From an uncultured Atopobiaceae bacterium (GTDB lineage: Bacteria > Actinomycetota > Coriobacteriia > Coriobacteriales > Atopobiaceae), in the NCBI GenBank assembly GCA_944321515.1, contig CALULO010000002.1:207355-271354 (forward strand): a stretch of DNA of 64,000 nucleotides, read 5' to 3'. The notes under the pieces were generated by a model that made no database searches, had not been told where the DNA came from, and saw only the letters and a list, made by a program, of their open reading frames with translations. This document shows positions 47,191 through 56,702 of the stretch, piece by piece. The position numbers were made by a program, and so were the translations under genes. Within the stretch, counting starts at the first letter, position 1. Each line of letters starts with the position of its first letter.

Positions 47191-48710
47191 CAAACGAGAC
47201 CATGCTCCAGGGCTTCTCGTGGTACCTGCCCGCGGACGGCTCGCACTGGCGACGGATCGCCGAGCAGGCTCCGACCTTCGCCTACGAGGGCGTGAGCGCT
47301 GTGTGGCTCCCGCCCGCCTACAAGGGGCAGGCCGGGGCGCAGGACGTGGGCTACGGCGTCTACGACACCTACGACCTCGGCGAGTTCGACCAGAAGGGGA
47401 GCGTGGCCACCAAGTACGGCACGCGCGCCGAGTACGAGGCCGCCGTTGCCGCGCTGCACGCGAACGGCATCCGCGCGCTCGCCGACATAGTGCTCAACCA
47501 GCGCATGGGTGCCGACGGCCTCGAGGACGTGCGCGCCCAGGAGGTGCTGGGCCAGGACCGTGACGAGTCCGTGGGCGCCCCGCTCACCATCTCCGCCTGG
47601 ACGCGCTTCACCTTCCCGGGACGCGCCGGTGCCCACTCGGGCTTCACCTGGGACTGGACCTGCTTCCACGGCGTGGACTGGGACGAGCGCTCCCGGCGCC
47701 AGGGCATCTTCCTCTTTGAGGGCAAGCACTGGGACGACGCCGTGGAGCGCGTGGAGAACGGCAACTACGACTACCTGATGGGCGCCGACGCCGACGTCAA
47801 CGACCCGCGCGTCTTCGAGGAGCTCGTGCGCTGGGGTGCGTGGTACCTCGACGCCAGCGGGGTCGACGGCTTCCGCCTCGACGCGCTCAAGCACATAGAC
47901 CGGGGGTTCTACCTGCGTTGGCTGCGCGAGATGCGCGCCCACGCCGGGCGCGACCTTTTCTGCGTGGGGGAGTACTGGGGCCGCCGCGCGGAGGAGCTCG
48001 AGGACTACCTCGGCGTCGAGCGCACGATGTCGCTCTTCGACGTGCCACTGCACTACAACCTCTATCGGGCGTCGTGCTCCAACGGCGAGGTGGACCTCTC
48101 GAAGATCTTCGAGGGGACGCTCGTCTCGCGTGACCCGGCACATGCCGTGACCTTTGCCGAGAACCACGACACGCAGCCGGGCCAGGCGCTGCAGTCCTTC
48201 GTCCAGAGCTGGTTCAAGCCGGCCGCCTACGCGCTCATCCTGCTGCGCGAGGCCGGCCTGCCCTGCGTCTTCTACGGGGACCTCTACGGGATGCCCAACG
48301 GCGGCAACATACCCGCGGTGACGGAGCTTCCGCTGCTCATGGAGGTCCGTAGGCGCTTCTCGTACGGCCAGCAGCACGACTTCCTGGACTCCCCGGATGT
48401 CATCGGCTGGACGCGCGAGGGAGACGACGAGCACGAGGGCAGCGGCGTGGCGGTGGTCCTCACGGACCGCGACGGCGGCGAGAAGCGCATGTACGTCGGC
48501 GCGCGGCACGCGGGGGAGACCTGGGGCTGCGTGGTCGGCGAGCAGGCCGATACGGTGGTGGACGCCGACGGCTGGGCCACCTTCCGCACGCTCGGCGGCC
48601 GCCTCTCGGTCTACCTGCCCGAGCGCGCGGCGGACGCCCTCGAGCACGACCGCGTGCTGCACCGGATCGTCCGCGAGACCGCGGAGGATGGCGAGGAGAT
48701 GCGCTCCTAG
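47187..48710 (+). CDS. Cytoplasmic alpha-amylase (GH13)
   Basis: A 507-residue alpha-amylase without signal peptide, closest in layout to the cytoplasmic GH13_5 group (E. coli AmyA). MLQGFSWYLPADGSHWRRIAEQ starts the barrel; catalytic residues are the nucleophile Asp in GFRLDALKHI, acid Glu in CVGEYWG and Asp in FAENHDTQPGQ. ADIVLNQRMGAD is conserved region I. It would hydrolyse internal glycogen or imported maltodextrins. GTG start, with GGAGGAGG just upstream. Confidence 0.92.
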   Translation: MTNETMLQGFSWYLPADGSHWRRIAEQAPTFAYEGVSAVWLPPAYKGQAGAQDVGYGVYDTYDLGEFDQKGSVATKYGTRAEYEAAVAALHANGIRALADIVLNQRMGADGLEDVRAQEVLGQDRDESVGAPLTISAWTRFTFPGRAGAHSGFTWDWTCFHGVDWDERSRRQGIFLFEGKHWDDAVERVENGNYDYLMGADADVNDPRVFEELVRWGAWYLDASGVDGFRLDALKHIDRGFYLRWLREMRAHAGRDLFCVGEYWGRRAEELEDYLGVERTMSLFDVPLHYNLYRASCSNGEVDLSKIFEGTLVSRDPAHAVTFAENHDTQPGQALQSFVQSWFKPAAYALILLREAGLPCVFYGDLYGMPNGGNIPAVTELPLLMEVRRRFSYGQQHDFLDSPDVIGWTREGDDEHEGSGVAVVLTDRDGGEKRMYVGARHAGETWGCVVGEQADTVVDADGWATFRTLGGRLSVYLPERAADALEHDRVLHRIVRETAEDGEEMRS

Positions 48711-48814
48711 GACCGCAGCCCCGGGCACGACCCATGGCGAGAAGAACCTGCCGCTGCCGGTCAGACCGCGGGCGTGAGCCGGCGTTGCCAGCCACGCCCC
48801 AGGTCGGAGCCAAC

Positions 48815-48857
48815 GAAAAAGCGCCCCGGCGGCCCATGAGGTGGCCGCCGGGGCGCC
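48815..48857 (-). terminator. Rho-independent terminator of the dipeptidase gene
   Basis: On the minus strand GGCGCCCCGGCGGCC, loop ACCTCATG, GGCCGCCGGGGCGC is followed by TTTTTC. A strong terminator placed 25 bp after the minus-strand gene. Confidence 0.88.
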
Positions 48858-48881
48858 GTGCGTGACGCGGTGTCGGGTGGG

Positions 48882-50309
48882 CTAGAGGTCCAGCTCCATC
48901 AGGCGCGCGATGGACACGATGTAGATCTTGAGCGCGCGACGCAGGGTCGCCTCGCAGGCGGCCTCGTCGGGGCCGTGCTCCATGCCCGCCCACTCGGGCA
49001 TGGGCTCGTCGGGGTCGTTCGGGCCGAAGGCGCAGGCGCGCTTGAAGTGACGGGCGTAGGTGCCGCCGCCGATGGTGAAGGCCTCCGCCGGGCGGTCGGA
49101 GTAGTCGGCGTAGGAGTCGAGAAGGGCCTTGATCTCGGGGCTGTCCGGGCTGATGTAGAAGGGCACGGCCTCGGACTTGCGCTCAAAGGTGCAGTTGTGG
49201 GCCTCGGCGAGCTCGGTGAGGCGCGCCTCGATGGCGTCGCCGGTGGTGGAGGTGGGGTAGCGGGAGTCGATGGACTGCACGAAGCGGCCGTCCTTGGTGC
49301 GGACGGTGCCGGCGACGCAGGTGAGCGCGCCGAACTTGTCGTCCTCGCTCGCGATGCCGGAGGCGCGGCCGTAGGCGTCCTCGGTCAGCGTCACGAGGAC
49401 GTCGAGGAAGTCGCGCTCGCCCTCGCCGGCGAGGTCGTTGGCAAGGAGGTAGCGCACCAGCACGCCGATGGCGTTGACGGTGCCCTCGGGCATGGAGGCG
49501 TGGCCGCCGATGCCGGTGGCCACGACGCGGGCGAGCCCGTCGCCCGCGGGCTCCACGGAGATGCGCTCGGCGGCGGGCAGGGAGGAGGCGTCGGCGCGGA
49601 CCACGGCCGTGGCCTGGCCGGGGATGGCGTTGGACACGGTGCCGCCGTCAAGCTCCACGATCTTCTCGCCGGCGACCTCCCCGGAGACGAAGTAGCCGGA
49701 GTACTGGCCCTTCTCGCCGCAGATGAGCGGGAAGTTGGCGTCGGGGGAGAAGCAGAAGAGCGGCTCGGGGTAGCGCTCCAGGTAGTGGGAGACGTCGCCC
49801 ATGCCCGTCTCCTCGTTGTTGCCGATGATGCAGCGCAGCGTGTAGGGGAGCGTGGCGCCGGCGGCGACGCGACGGGCGAAGAAGTGGGCGGCGTAGAGCG
49901 AGAGCACGAAGGGGCCCTTGTCGTCCTGGACGCCGCGGCCGACGAGGTAGCCGTCCTTGCGGGTGACCTCCAGCGGCGGGAAGTTCCAGCCCAAGCCCAG
50001 CGGCACGATGTCGGTGTGGGCGATCGTGGCGAGGTAGCGGTCGGGGCCGGAGGCGCCGGGGACGTCGGCGAAGCCCAGGTAGCCGTCAACGTCGGTCACG
50101 TCCATGCCCAGGCGCTCGGCCATCTTCTCGGCCTCGACCAGGGCGGCGTTGGAGGCGGGGCCCCAGGGCTTGCCGGGCTCCGCGGCCTCGAGGTCCTCAA
50201 CGGACTCGTGGCGCACCAGGCGCGCGATGTCAGCGACGACGTCCTCCCAGACCTCGTCGACGTAGGCGTCCACGTCCGACTTGAGCGCGCTGAGCTGCTC
50301 GTCTGTCAT
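48882..50309 (-). CDS. M20 family dipeptidase (Sapep/PepV-like)
   Basis: The 475-residue zinc dipeptidase shows IAHTDIVPLGLGW (first metal His and catalytic Asp), GRGVQDDKGPF (bridging Asp), IGNNEETGMGD (catalytic and metal Glu), SFDAN-like CFSPDANFPLICGEKG, and the dimer/lid domain with GIGGHASMPEGTVNAI. GGGTYARHFKRACAFGPNDPDEP matches the C-terminal metal His region of PepV. It should cleave a range of dipeptides inside the cell. AAGGAGGG precedes the ATG; a monocistronic gene with its own terminator. Confidence 0.92.
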   Translation of the reverse strand: MTDEQLSALKSDVDAYVDEVWEDVVADIARLVRHESVEDLEAAEPGKPWGPASNAALVEAEKMAERLGMDVTDVDGYLGFADVPGASGPDRYLATIAHTDIVPLGLGWNFPPLEVTRKDGYLVGRGVQDDKGPFVLSLYAAHFFARRVAAGATLPYTLRCIIGNNEETGMGDVSHYLERYPEPLFCFSPDANFPLICGEKGQYSGYFVSGEVAGEKIVELDGGTVSNAIPGQATAVVRADASSLPAAERISVEPAGDGLARVVATGIGGHASMPEGTVNAIGVLVRYLLANDLAGEGERDFLDVLVTLTEDAYGRASGIASEDDKFGALTCVAGTVRTKDGRFVQSIDSRYPTSTTGDAIEARLTELAEAHNCTFERKSEAVPFYISPDSPEIKALLDSYADYSDRPAEAFTIGGGTYARHFKRACAFGPNDPDEPMPEWAGMEHGPDEAACEATLRRALKIYIVSIARLMELDL

Positions 50310-50442
50310 TTGCCCTCCTTGGGTCGGGCGGCACGGGGCCGCGGGTTCTTCTCGGCGTCCCATGATAGCGCGTGGGGTGCGCGCGGGACGCGGCCTTGGC
50401 GAGGGATTTACGACGGGGGAATCGGCGTTCCGGGGCGGTCGG

Positions 50443-51801
50443 CTATGGCATGGGGATGATGGCGTTCACGTGGAAGTGGCCGCCTTGGGCGAGCGTGGTG
50501 AGCGTGCCCCCGTAGCGCTCGACGGTCAGACGCATGGACCGCACGCCAAAGCCGTGGTTGGCGCGATCGGCCTTGGTCGTCATGGGCAGGCCGTCGGGCC
50601 CCAGCTCGCGCTCGCCAGCAAACGAGTTCTCCACGTGGATCGACGCGCAGCCCGCTACGCGCCGCACCAGGAGGGAGATGCTGCGTCGCGTGGGGTCCTC
50701 GAGCGCTCCAGCCGCTTCGATGGCGTTGTCGAGTGCGTTGCCAAACAACGAGTAGATGTCGGCCGGGCTCATGAAGTCGAGCGCTGAGCCGTCGGCGATG
50801 CACGAGAGCGTGATGTGGTCGTGCCGGCAACGCAGGCCCTTCTCGGTGAGGATGGTGTCGAGGGCCTCGTTGCCCGTGTGCATCGTGGAGTCGTAGACGT
50901 CCACCTCGCGCGCGATGTCGTCTAGTGCTCCAGCGCTTACGCGCCCGATGCCGCCGTCGGCCAGAGCGCGAATCTGGTGGCGAATATCATGACACTTGAT
51001 GTTGATTGCCTCGATGTTCTCGCGGCTCTGCTGGTACTGACGCTCGCGCTCGGCGAGCACCCGCTCGGTAGTCTCACGCTCCGTGCGCTGGTAGCGGCTT
51101 ACGAGCAGCTCATACTCAAGCACGAAGGTGAGCACGCAGGTGAGTGCGTGGCACAGCCGGAAGATCACCACGTAGCCAACGCCTACGCCGTAGGCGGTGA
51201 GGCTCTTGATGGCGAGGTCGAACCCGATCACGCCGCAGATTACGGCAACCATGATGAGCAGCATGCGCCAGTCACCGATCTGCTCGAGCCTGTCGCGCCT
51301 GATCCGGCGAACCACGATCAGATAGAAGGGCGCGTAGATGACAACGAAGAGCGCTGCGGAGAGCCCCAGGCGCACGAGTTCGCCCTCGAGCGCGCCCAGG
51401 TGCGGGCCGACCAGCGTCCACGTAAGCTCCATGAGCCCCGAGGCGAGGTTCTGCACGGCGTAGCCCGCCGTTGCGCAAAAGAGCGCCGTCCACAGGCTCG
51501 CGTCAAAGAGAAAGACCACCATCGCCGCGCAGGCGAGAAGAACCCCGGAGAACGAGAGGAACTGGGAAACGTACACGGTTGCGTGCGCGCTCCCGGGGCT
51601 CGCGGCGGGCAGGGGCTCCTGCACGGAGGCGCTCAGGACGAGGGCGACGACAGAGACGAGCACGGCGATCGCGGCGGCGCGCCAGACGAAGTGCGAGCGG
51701 CGATTGAGCGGCCACGCGAGGAGGCCGACGGCAAGCGCGATTGAAAGGACGGAGGCCGAAAGTGAGAGCGCTTGGAAAAAGAGCAGCGTCGCCGCGTCCA
51801 T
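50443..51801 (-). CDS. AgrC-like sensor histidine kinase (GHKL)
   Basis: A 452-residue membrane sensor with six to seven helices in residues 5-240, then a coiled segment and a HisKA_7TM/AgrC-like dimerisation helix with the phosphoacceptor in INIKCHDIRHQIRAL (about residue 270). The ATPase domain shows SLFGNALDNAIEA (N box) and HGFGVRSM (G box). This is the class that senses peptides or other extracellular signals; the signal here is unknown. Start ATG overlaps the response regulator stop (TGATG). Confidence 0.9.
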   Translation of the reverse strand: MDAATLLFFQALSLSASVLSIALAVGLLAWPLNRRSHFVWRAAAIAVLVSVVALVLSASVQEPLPAASPGSAHATVYVSQFLSFSGVLLACAAMVVFLFDASLWTALFCATAGYAVQNLASGLMELTWTLVGPHLGALEGELVRLGLSAALFVVIYAPFYLIVVRRIRRDRLEQIGDWRMLLIMVAVICGVIGFDLAIKSLTAYGVGVGYVVIFRLCHALTCVLTFVLEYELLVSRYQRTERETTERVLAERERQYQQSRENIEAINIKCHDIRHQIRALADGGIGRVSAGALDDIAREVDVYDSTMHTGNEALDTILTEKGLRCRHDHITLSCIADGSALDFMSPADIYSLFGNALDNAIEAAGALEDPTRRSISLLVRRVAGCASIHVENSFAGERELGPDGLPMTTKADRANHGFGVRSMRLTVERYGGTLTTLAQGGHFHVNAIIPMP

Positions 51802-52514
51802 CAGATGCTCCCGCCCACGTAGTTGGCGAGCGTCTCGAGCGCGCGGCGCCTCTGCGAGCGGCTGAAGAAGAGCTCGGTCCCGTCGTCGGTTACCACTGAG
51901 TCGCGCCCGATGCGCGCCACGCGCGCCATGTTGATGAGGCATCCCGAAGAGATGCGCAGAAACGACTGCGCGTCGAGCTTGGCCTCGGCCGCCTTGAGGC
52001 TACCGCGCTCGCGCAGGCACTCGCCCGTGCCCGCGAGGTGGTAGATTACGTCGTGCTTGAGCATGTCAACGTGGGAGATGTCTCTCTGGCGCACTACGCG
52101 CACGCCGTCTTGCGTGGGCAGTGCCACGGTGCTGCCGGCGTTTCTCTCCACGAAGCGCATCGCACGGTCCATGCGCATGGCGAAGTCGTGGTACTCCACG
52201 GGCTTCACCACGAAGTCGACTGCGTCCACCTGGTAGCCTTGCACGGCGTACTGGGCCAGGTTGGTCACGAAGACGATGGGCGTCGCCTGGTCGTAGGTGC
52301 GCATGACCTGGGCCGCCTCCATGCCGTTGATCCCCGGCATCTGGATGTCCATGAAGACGAGGTCTGCCGTGTGGCTCGAGTTGATGAACTCCAGGGCGGA
52401 CCCGAGGGTCTCAACATGGAACTGGAGGCCCTTCTCGTGTGCGTAGCGCTGGAGGTGGCGGCGCAGGATGTCCGCCTCAGCGGGCGTGTCTTCCACGATG
52501 AGCATGCGATACAA
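51801..52514 (-). CDS. LytTR response regulator
   Basis: A receiver domain (MLIVEDTPAEADIL, phosphorylated Asp in LVFMDIQMPGINGMEA, switch Lys in VVKPVEY) joined to a LytTR DNA-binding domain (ALPTQDGVRVVRQRDISHVD to the C-terminus), 238 residues. The start is uncertain: a TTG at 52514 has GGGGAGAGG at the right distance; an ATG three codons later lacks spacing and a TTG at 52550 lacks a site. It is cotranscribed with the AgrC-like kinase and divergent from the GH3 gene, its likely nearby target. Confidence 0.87.
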   Translation of the reverse strand: MYRMLIVEDTPAEADILRRHLQRYAHEKGLQFHVETLGSALEFINSSHTADLVFMDIQMPGINGMEAAQVMRTYDQATPIVFVTNLAQYAVQGYQVDAVDFVVKPVEYHDFAMRMDRAMRFVERNAGSTVALPTQDGVRVVRQRDISHVDMLKHDVIYHLAGTGECLRERGSLKAAEAKLDAQSFLRISSGCLINMARVARIGRDSVVTDDGTELFFSRSQRRRALETLANYVGGSI

Positions 52515-52648
52515 GGGCGGCCTCTCCCCGGAATCTGTCACGGCTTCCAACAGATTGTGTCACAGGATCCGGCTTGCCGTGCGGCAAACGTAAGCTGGGA
52601 GCATCGACATCTGTGGGCGGCATGGCCGCAAGAGGAAGGGAGAGGAAC

Positions 52649-55600
52649 GTGGCAAAGCAGATAAGCACTGCGAGAAAGGTTGGGAGGGTCGTCAAAAGCG
52701 TGCTCAAGGTCGCCGTGGCTCTGGTGCTCGTGGCGCTCCTGTGCGTGGGCAACATCGTTGTGCCGAGCGTCATCTCGGGCCTGGAGATGCCTCGCATGAT
52801 CAACAACATCCTTGGCTACGAGCAGAGCTGGGACAACTCCGGCGTCGATGACGACGGCCTCGACCTCGAGTACTACAAGGCCGACTACACGTCTGAGACC
52901 ATCAAGGACGCCGAGCGCGCGCTCGACGAGCAGATCGCGGCCGAGGGCTACGTGCTCCTCCAGAACGATGACAAGAGCCTGCCGCTCGCCGAGGGGACCA
53001 CGCTGAGCTTCTTTGGCGAGTCGGTCAAGACGCTCTCCTCGAGCCAGAACATGGTGAGCATGGTGACGGGCACTGGCGCAGACACGAGCGCGCTCGTGTC
53101 TGCGCTCGAGTCGCACGGCCTGGGCGTCAACCAGGAGCTGCTCGACTTCTATACGACCGGCCCCGGCAAGGACTACACCATGGGCTCCGGATCGATCAGC
53201 TTTGGCGTTGACGAGGACTTCTCGATCAATGAGTGCCCGCTCTCGGTGATGGAAGAGTCCGGCGTGCTCGACTCTGCGGAGGGCACCACACCCGTCTTCG
53301 TGCTGAGGCGCGTGGCTGGCGAGGGCCGCGACATGCCGCGCTCGATGTATCGTCACACGGACGTCCCGGAGGACCAGACCAAGACCTACCTCGAGCCCGA
53401 CAGCACCGAGCTCGAGATCCTGCAGTACCTGAACGACAACTTCGACAACACCGTGCTGATCGTCAACACAGCCTCCGCGCTTGACCTCGACTTCCTCGAG
53501 GACATGCCCAACATCAAGTCGGTTCTGTTCATGCCGTCCGCGGGCACCTACGGCCTGAACTCCCTTGCGGGGATCCTCGCCGGTGACATCAACCCGTCGG
53601 CCCGCACGGCCGACACGTTCTCGGGCGAGCCGCTCGCGTCCCCGGCCGCTCAGAACTACGGAGACTACGAGTACGTTGACGGTGACGGCAACCTCACCAA
53701 CTACAACTACGTCACGTACGCCGAGAGCATCTACGTGGGCTACAAGTACTACGAGACCCGCTACGAGGACGCGGTCATGGGCACCGGCAACGCCGGCGAC
53801 TTTGACTACGCCTCCGAGGTCACGCACCCGTTCGGCTTCGGCCTGTCCTACACCACCTTTGAGTGGTCCGACTTCTCTACCAGCTGGAGCGATGACGAGT
53901 GCACCGCCACCGTCACCGTGACCAACACCGGCGACGTGGCCGGCAAGGACGTGGTGGAGCTCTACACGCAGAGCCCCTACACCGACTATGACCGCGCAAA
54001 CGGCGTGGAGAAGGCCTCCGTGGAGCTGGTGGGCATGGCGAAGACCGGTCTTCTCGAGCCTGGCGAGAGTCAGACGCTCACCATCTCCTTTGACGAGGAG
54101 CAGCTCAAGGCCTATGACGTCAACGGCGCGGGCACCTATGTCCTCGACGCGGGCACCTACTACGTAACCGCCGGCCGCGACGCGCACGACGCCGTGAACA
54201 ACGTGCTCGCCGCCAAGGGCTACACCGTTGCCGACGGCATGACGGCCGAGGGCAATGCCGCGATGGTCGCCACCTACGTGCCTGACAACGCCGAGGTCGA
54301 CGTAACCACCTACGCCGTCGACACCAAGACGGGCGCTGCCATCACCAACCAGTTCGACGACGCCGCGGGCGACGCCACCTACCTCACGCGCTCCGACTGG
54401 GAGGGGACCTTCCCCGCCCACGACGGCGAGCCGCTGGCGGGCGAGGTCTCCACGTGGGGCAACGAGATCAACGGTGAGATTGACGGGCAGCCTGCCTCTC
54501 TCGTTTACACGAAGGAGGCGAGCGACGAGCTTCTCGCCCAGCTGAACTCCTATGAGTCCGGCAACCCGACGGACCGTTCGACGTTCACGGACGAGCCCGT
54601 CTATGGTGTGGACAACGGTCTCGAGCTCATTGACATGCGAGGCCTCGACTACGATGACCCCGCCTGGGATGACCTTCTCGACCAGCTGACGCCCGAGGAC
54701 TACTTCACCTCCATCGGCGTCGGTGGCTACGGGACCGACTACCTCGAGAGCATCCAGAAGCCGTTCAACCTCGATGCAGACACGGCCGCCGGGCTCATCT
54801 ATGGCGGCACGGGCATGACGTTCTGCACCCCCGTCACCGTGACGCAGACGTGGAACAAGGAGATCTACGAGGACTATGGCGAGATGATCGGCAACGAGGC
54901 ACTTCTTGGCGGCTGCAACGGCTGGTACGCACCCTCGATGAACATCCACCGCACGCCCTTTACCGGCCGAAACGGCGAGTACTTCTCTGAGGACGGCTTC
55001 CTCTCCGGCACCATCGGCTCCCTTGAGGTCCGCGGTGCCGCCTCGAAGGGCGTCTACGCCACGATCAAGCACTTCGCGCTCAACGACCAGGAGGACCACC
55101 GCGGCGACACCACGGGCGAGATGAGCCTTGCCACCTGGTCTAACGAGCAGGCGATTCGCGAGCTCTACCTCAAGCCCTTTGAGATGTGCATGAAAGTCGA
55201 CGACGTCGAGATGAACTACCTGCGTCGCAACGAGGATGGCTCCTACGAGAACGCGACGCGCGAGGTGCCGGCGAGCCAGGCGCTAATGACCGCCTTCAAC
55301 CGCATTGGCGCTACGTGGACGGGTGGCCACTACGGCCTGCTGACCGGTGTCGCCCGCAACGAGTGGGGCTTTAACGGCTGGGTCATCACCGACAGTGCCG
55401 GCAGCGCGGGAGAGTGGATGAACGCCAGCCAGATGATCGAGGCGGGCGGCGTGTCCAAGCTCGCTCAGTCTGAGGGTCTGGCCAAGTGGACCTACGACGA
55501 GAGCGACCCTGCGGAGTACCACTACGCCCGCGAGGCGATGCACCGTCTGCTCTATGTCACGGCCAACTCCAACGCGATGCAGGGCATCATGCACGGGTCC

Positions 55601-55783
55601 GTGTATAAGCCTGGCATACAGAAGATCGACATGCTGCGAATTGGCATCAACGTGGTCTCCGTGGCGGGCCTAGCCCTCATCGGCTTCACCGCGTGGCGCA
55701 ACCACGTCAAGCGCAAGGCGGAGCGCTCCGAGGTCGCCTCTGACGCAGCGACGAGCCCCGAGGTCCACAAGACTGACGAGTAG
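52649..55783 (+). CDS. Membrane-anchored, circularly permuted GH3 glycoside hydrolase
   Basis: The 1044-residue protein has a membrane span near each end (VALVLVALLCVGNIVVPSVI at about 24-43 and INVVSVAGLALIGFTAW near 1010) so both ends are inside and the bulk outside. GH3 domains come in inverted order: first the C-terminal-type domain (about 85-360: VLLQNDDKSLPL, HPFGFGLSYTTFEW), then a fibronectin-III-like domain (about 400-520), and after a spacer the catalytic TIM-barrel domain (about 690-960) with KHFALNDQEDHR and the probable nucleophile Asp in GWVITDSAGS (about 915). Beta-glucosidases of rumen bacteria have the same order. Substrate unknown. GTG start after GGAAGGGAGAGG. Confidence 0.87.
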   Translation: MAKQISTARKVGRVVKSVLKVAVALVLVALLCVGNIVVPSVISGLEMPRMINNILGYEQSWDNSGVDDDGLDLEYYKADYTSETIKDAERALDEQIAAEGYVLLQNDDKSLPLAEGTTLSFFGESVKTLSSSQNMVSMVTGTGADTSALVSALESHGLGVNQELLDFYTTGPGKDYTMGSGSISFGVDEDFSINECPLSVMEESGVLDSAEGTTPVFVLRRVAGEGRDMPRSMYRHTDVPEDQTKTYLEPDSTELEILQYLNDNFDNTVLIVNTASALDLDFLEDMPNIKSVLFMPSAGTYGLNSLAGILAGDINPSARTADTFSGEPLASPAAQNYGDYEYVDGDGNLTNYNYVTYAESIYVGYKYYETRYEDAVMGTGNAGDFDYASEVTHPFGFGLSYTTFEWSDFSTSWSDDECTATVTVTNTGDVAGKDVVELYTQSPYTDYDRANGVEKASVELVGMAKTGLLEPGESQTLTISFDEEQLKAYDVNGAGTYVLDAGTYYVTAGRDAHDAVNNVLAAKGYTVADGMTAEGNAAMVATYVPDNAEVDVTTYAVDTKTGAAITNQFDDAAGDATYLTRSDWEGTFPAHDGEPLAGEVSTWGNEINGEIDGQPASLVYTKEASDELLAQLNSYESGNPTDRSTFTDEPVYGVDNGLELIDMRGLDYDDPAWDDLLDQLTPEDYFTSIGVGGYGTDYLESIQKPFNLDADTAAGLIYGGTGMTFCTPVTVTQTWNKEIYEDYGEMIGNEALLGGCNGWYAPSMNIHRTPFTGRNGEYFSEDGFLSGTIGSLEVRGAASKGVYATIKHFALNDQEDHRGDTTGEMSLATWSNEQAIRELYLKPFEMCMKVDDVEMNYLRRNEDGSYENATREVPASQALMTAFNRIGATWTGGHYGLLTGVARNEWGFNGWVITDSAGSAGEWMNASQMIEAGGVSKLAQSEGLAKWTYDESDPAEYHYAREAMHRLLYVTANSNAMQGIMHGSVYKPGIQKIDMLRIGINVVSVAGLALIGFTAWRNHVKRKAERSEVASDAATSPEVHKTDE

Positions 55784-55807
55784 CGCACGCGCACGGCCTT
55801 CTCTTGA

Positions 55808-55839
55808 GGGGGGGCACCGGCAGTCGGCCGGCGCCCCCC
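55808..55839 (+). terminator. Terminator-like hairpin after the GH3 gene
   Basis: GGGGGGGCACCGGC pairs with GGCCGGCGCCCCCC across a short loop with one bulge. No long T-run. Confidence 0.55.
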
Positions 55840-55913
55840 TGCGTGTCGAAGTCCTTCTCGCCCCCTCCTGCGTTCCTGCAGTGAGAAGGGCACTAAGGGA
55901 GCGTTCCCTCGCG

Positions 55914-56600
55914 CTACACCACGAACAGCAGCGCGGAGAGGGTGATGCACACGCTCCCGGCGAGCACGAAGAGGTGGAAGACGAAGTGCAGGTACGGGAC
56001 CTTCTTGATGGCGTAGAAGACAGCGCCCACGGTGTAGCTGAGGCCCCCGGCCAGAAGCAGCCAAAAGGCGGGCGGCGGCAGGAGCTCCCAGAGGTCCCCC
56101 ACGTGGAAGACCACGAGCCAGCCCATGACAACGTAGACCGCCGCGGTGAGCCAGGCGGGCTGGCGCTCGCGCAGCAGGCACTCGGCGACGATGCCCACCA
56201 CCGCCACGGCCCAGACTGCCCCGCAGAGCAGAAGGCCGCCGCGGTCCGCCAGCGTGACCAGCGAGAAGGGCGCATAGCTCCCGGCAATGAGCAGGTAGAT
56301 GCCACAGTGGTCGAGCACGCGGAAGACGGCCTTGGCCTTCTCCGGGGCAATCGCGTGGTAGAGCGTGGAGAAGAGGTACTCCACGATGAGGGAGATGCCC
56401 ATGATGAGCGCCGCGGCCAGGCGCACGCCGCCGCCGTGGGAGACGGACACCACGATGAGCAGCACCAGGGCCGCGATGGCAAGCAGCACGCCCACGCCGT
56501 GGCTCACGGAGTTGGCGATCTCCTCGCCGAGGGAGTAGAGCCTCTTGTGCAGGGGCCTCTCGCCAGCCGGGGCCTGCGTGCCGTTGGTTGCCTCAGCCAT
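55914..56600 (-). CDS. trhA: Hemolysin III/PAQR family membrane protein
   Basis: A 228-residue seven-helix protein of the hemolysin III (YqfA/TrhA) branch of the PAQR family. Conserved metal-site residues appear in SVSHGVG, YLFSTLYHAI, RVLDHCGIYLLIAGSYAPF and HFVFHLFVLAGS. Bacterial members influence membrane lipid balance; no haemolytic role should be assumed. GGGAGACAC precedes the ATG. Confidence 0.92.
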   Translation of the reverse strand: MAEATNGTQAPAGERPLHKRLYSLGEEIANSVSHGVGVLLAIAALVLLIVVSVSHGGGVRLAAALIMGISLIVEYLFSTLYHAIAPEKAKAVFRVLDHCGIYLLIAGSYAPFSLVTLADRGGLLLCGAVWAVAVVGIVAECLLRERQPAWLTAAVYVVMGWLVVFHVGDLWELLPPPAFWLLLAGGLSYTVGAVFYAIKKVPYLHFVFHLFVLAGSVCITLSALLFVV

Positions 56601-56702
56601 GTGTCTCCCTCCGCCCGTGGGGTGGCCCGCCTTGCTGGGTATAATGACGCGTGTTGCCCGTCTGGGTGAAGCATACCCTTCCGTGCCTCAGAGGAGACCT
56701 CC

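Noticed and set aside
53000..55700. GH3 gene as two fused or frameshifted genes because of the odd domain order
   Set aside because: The frame is continuous, both membrane ends and all domains are complete, and the order is known from other GH3 enzymes.
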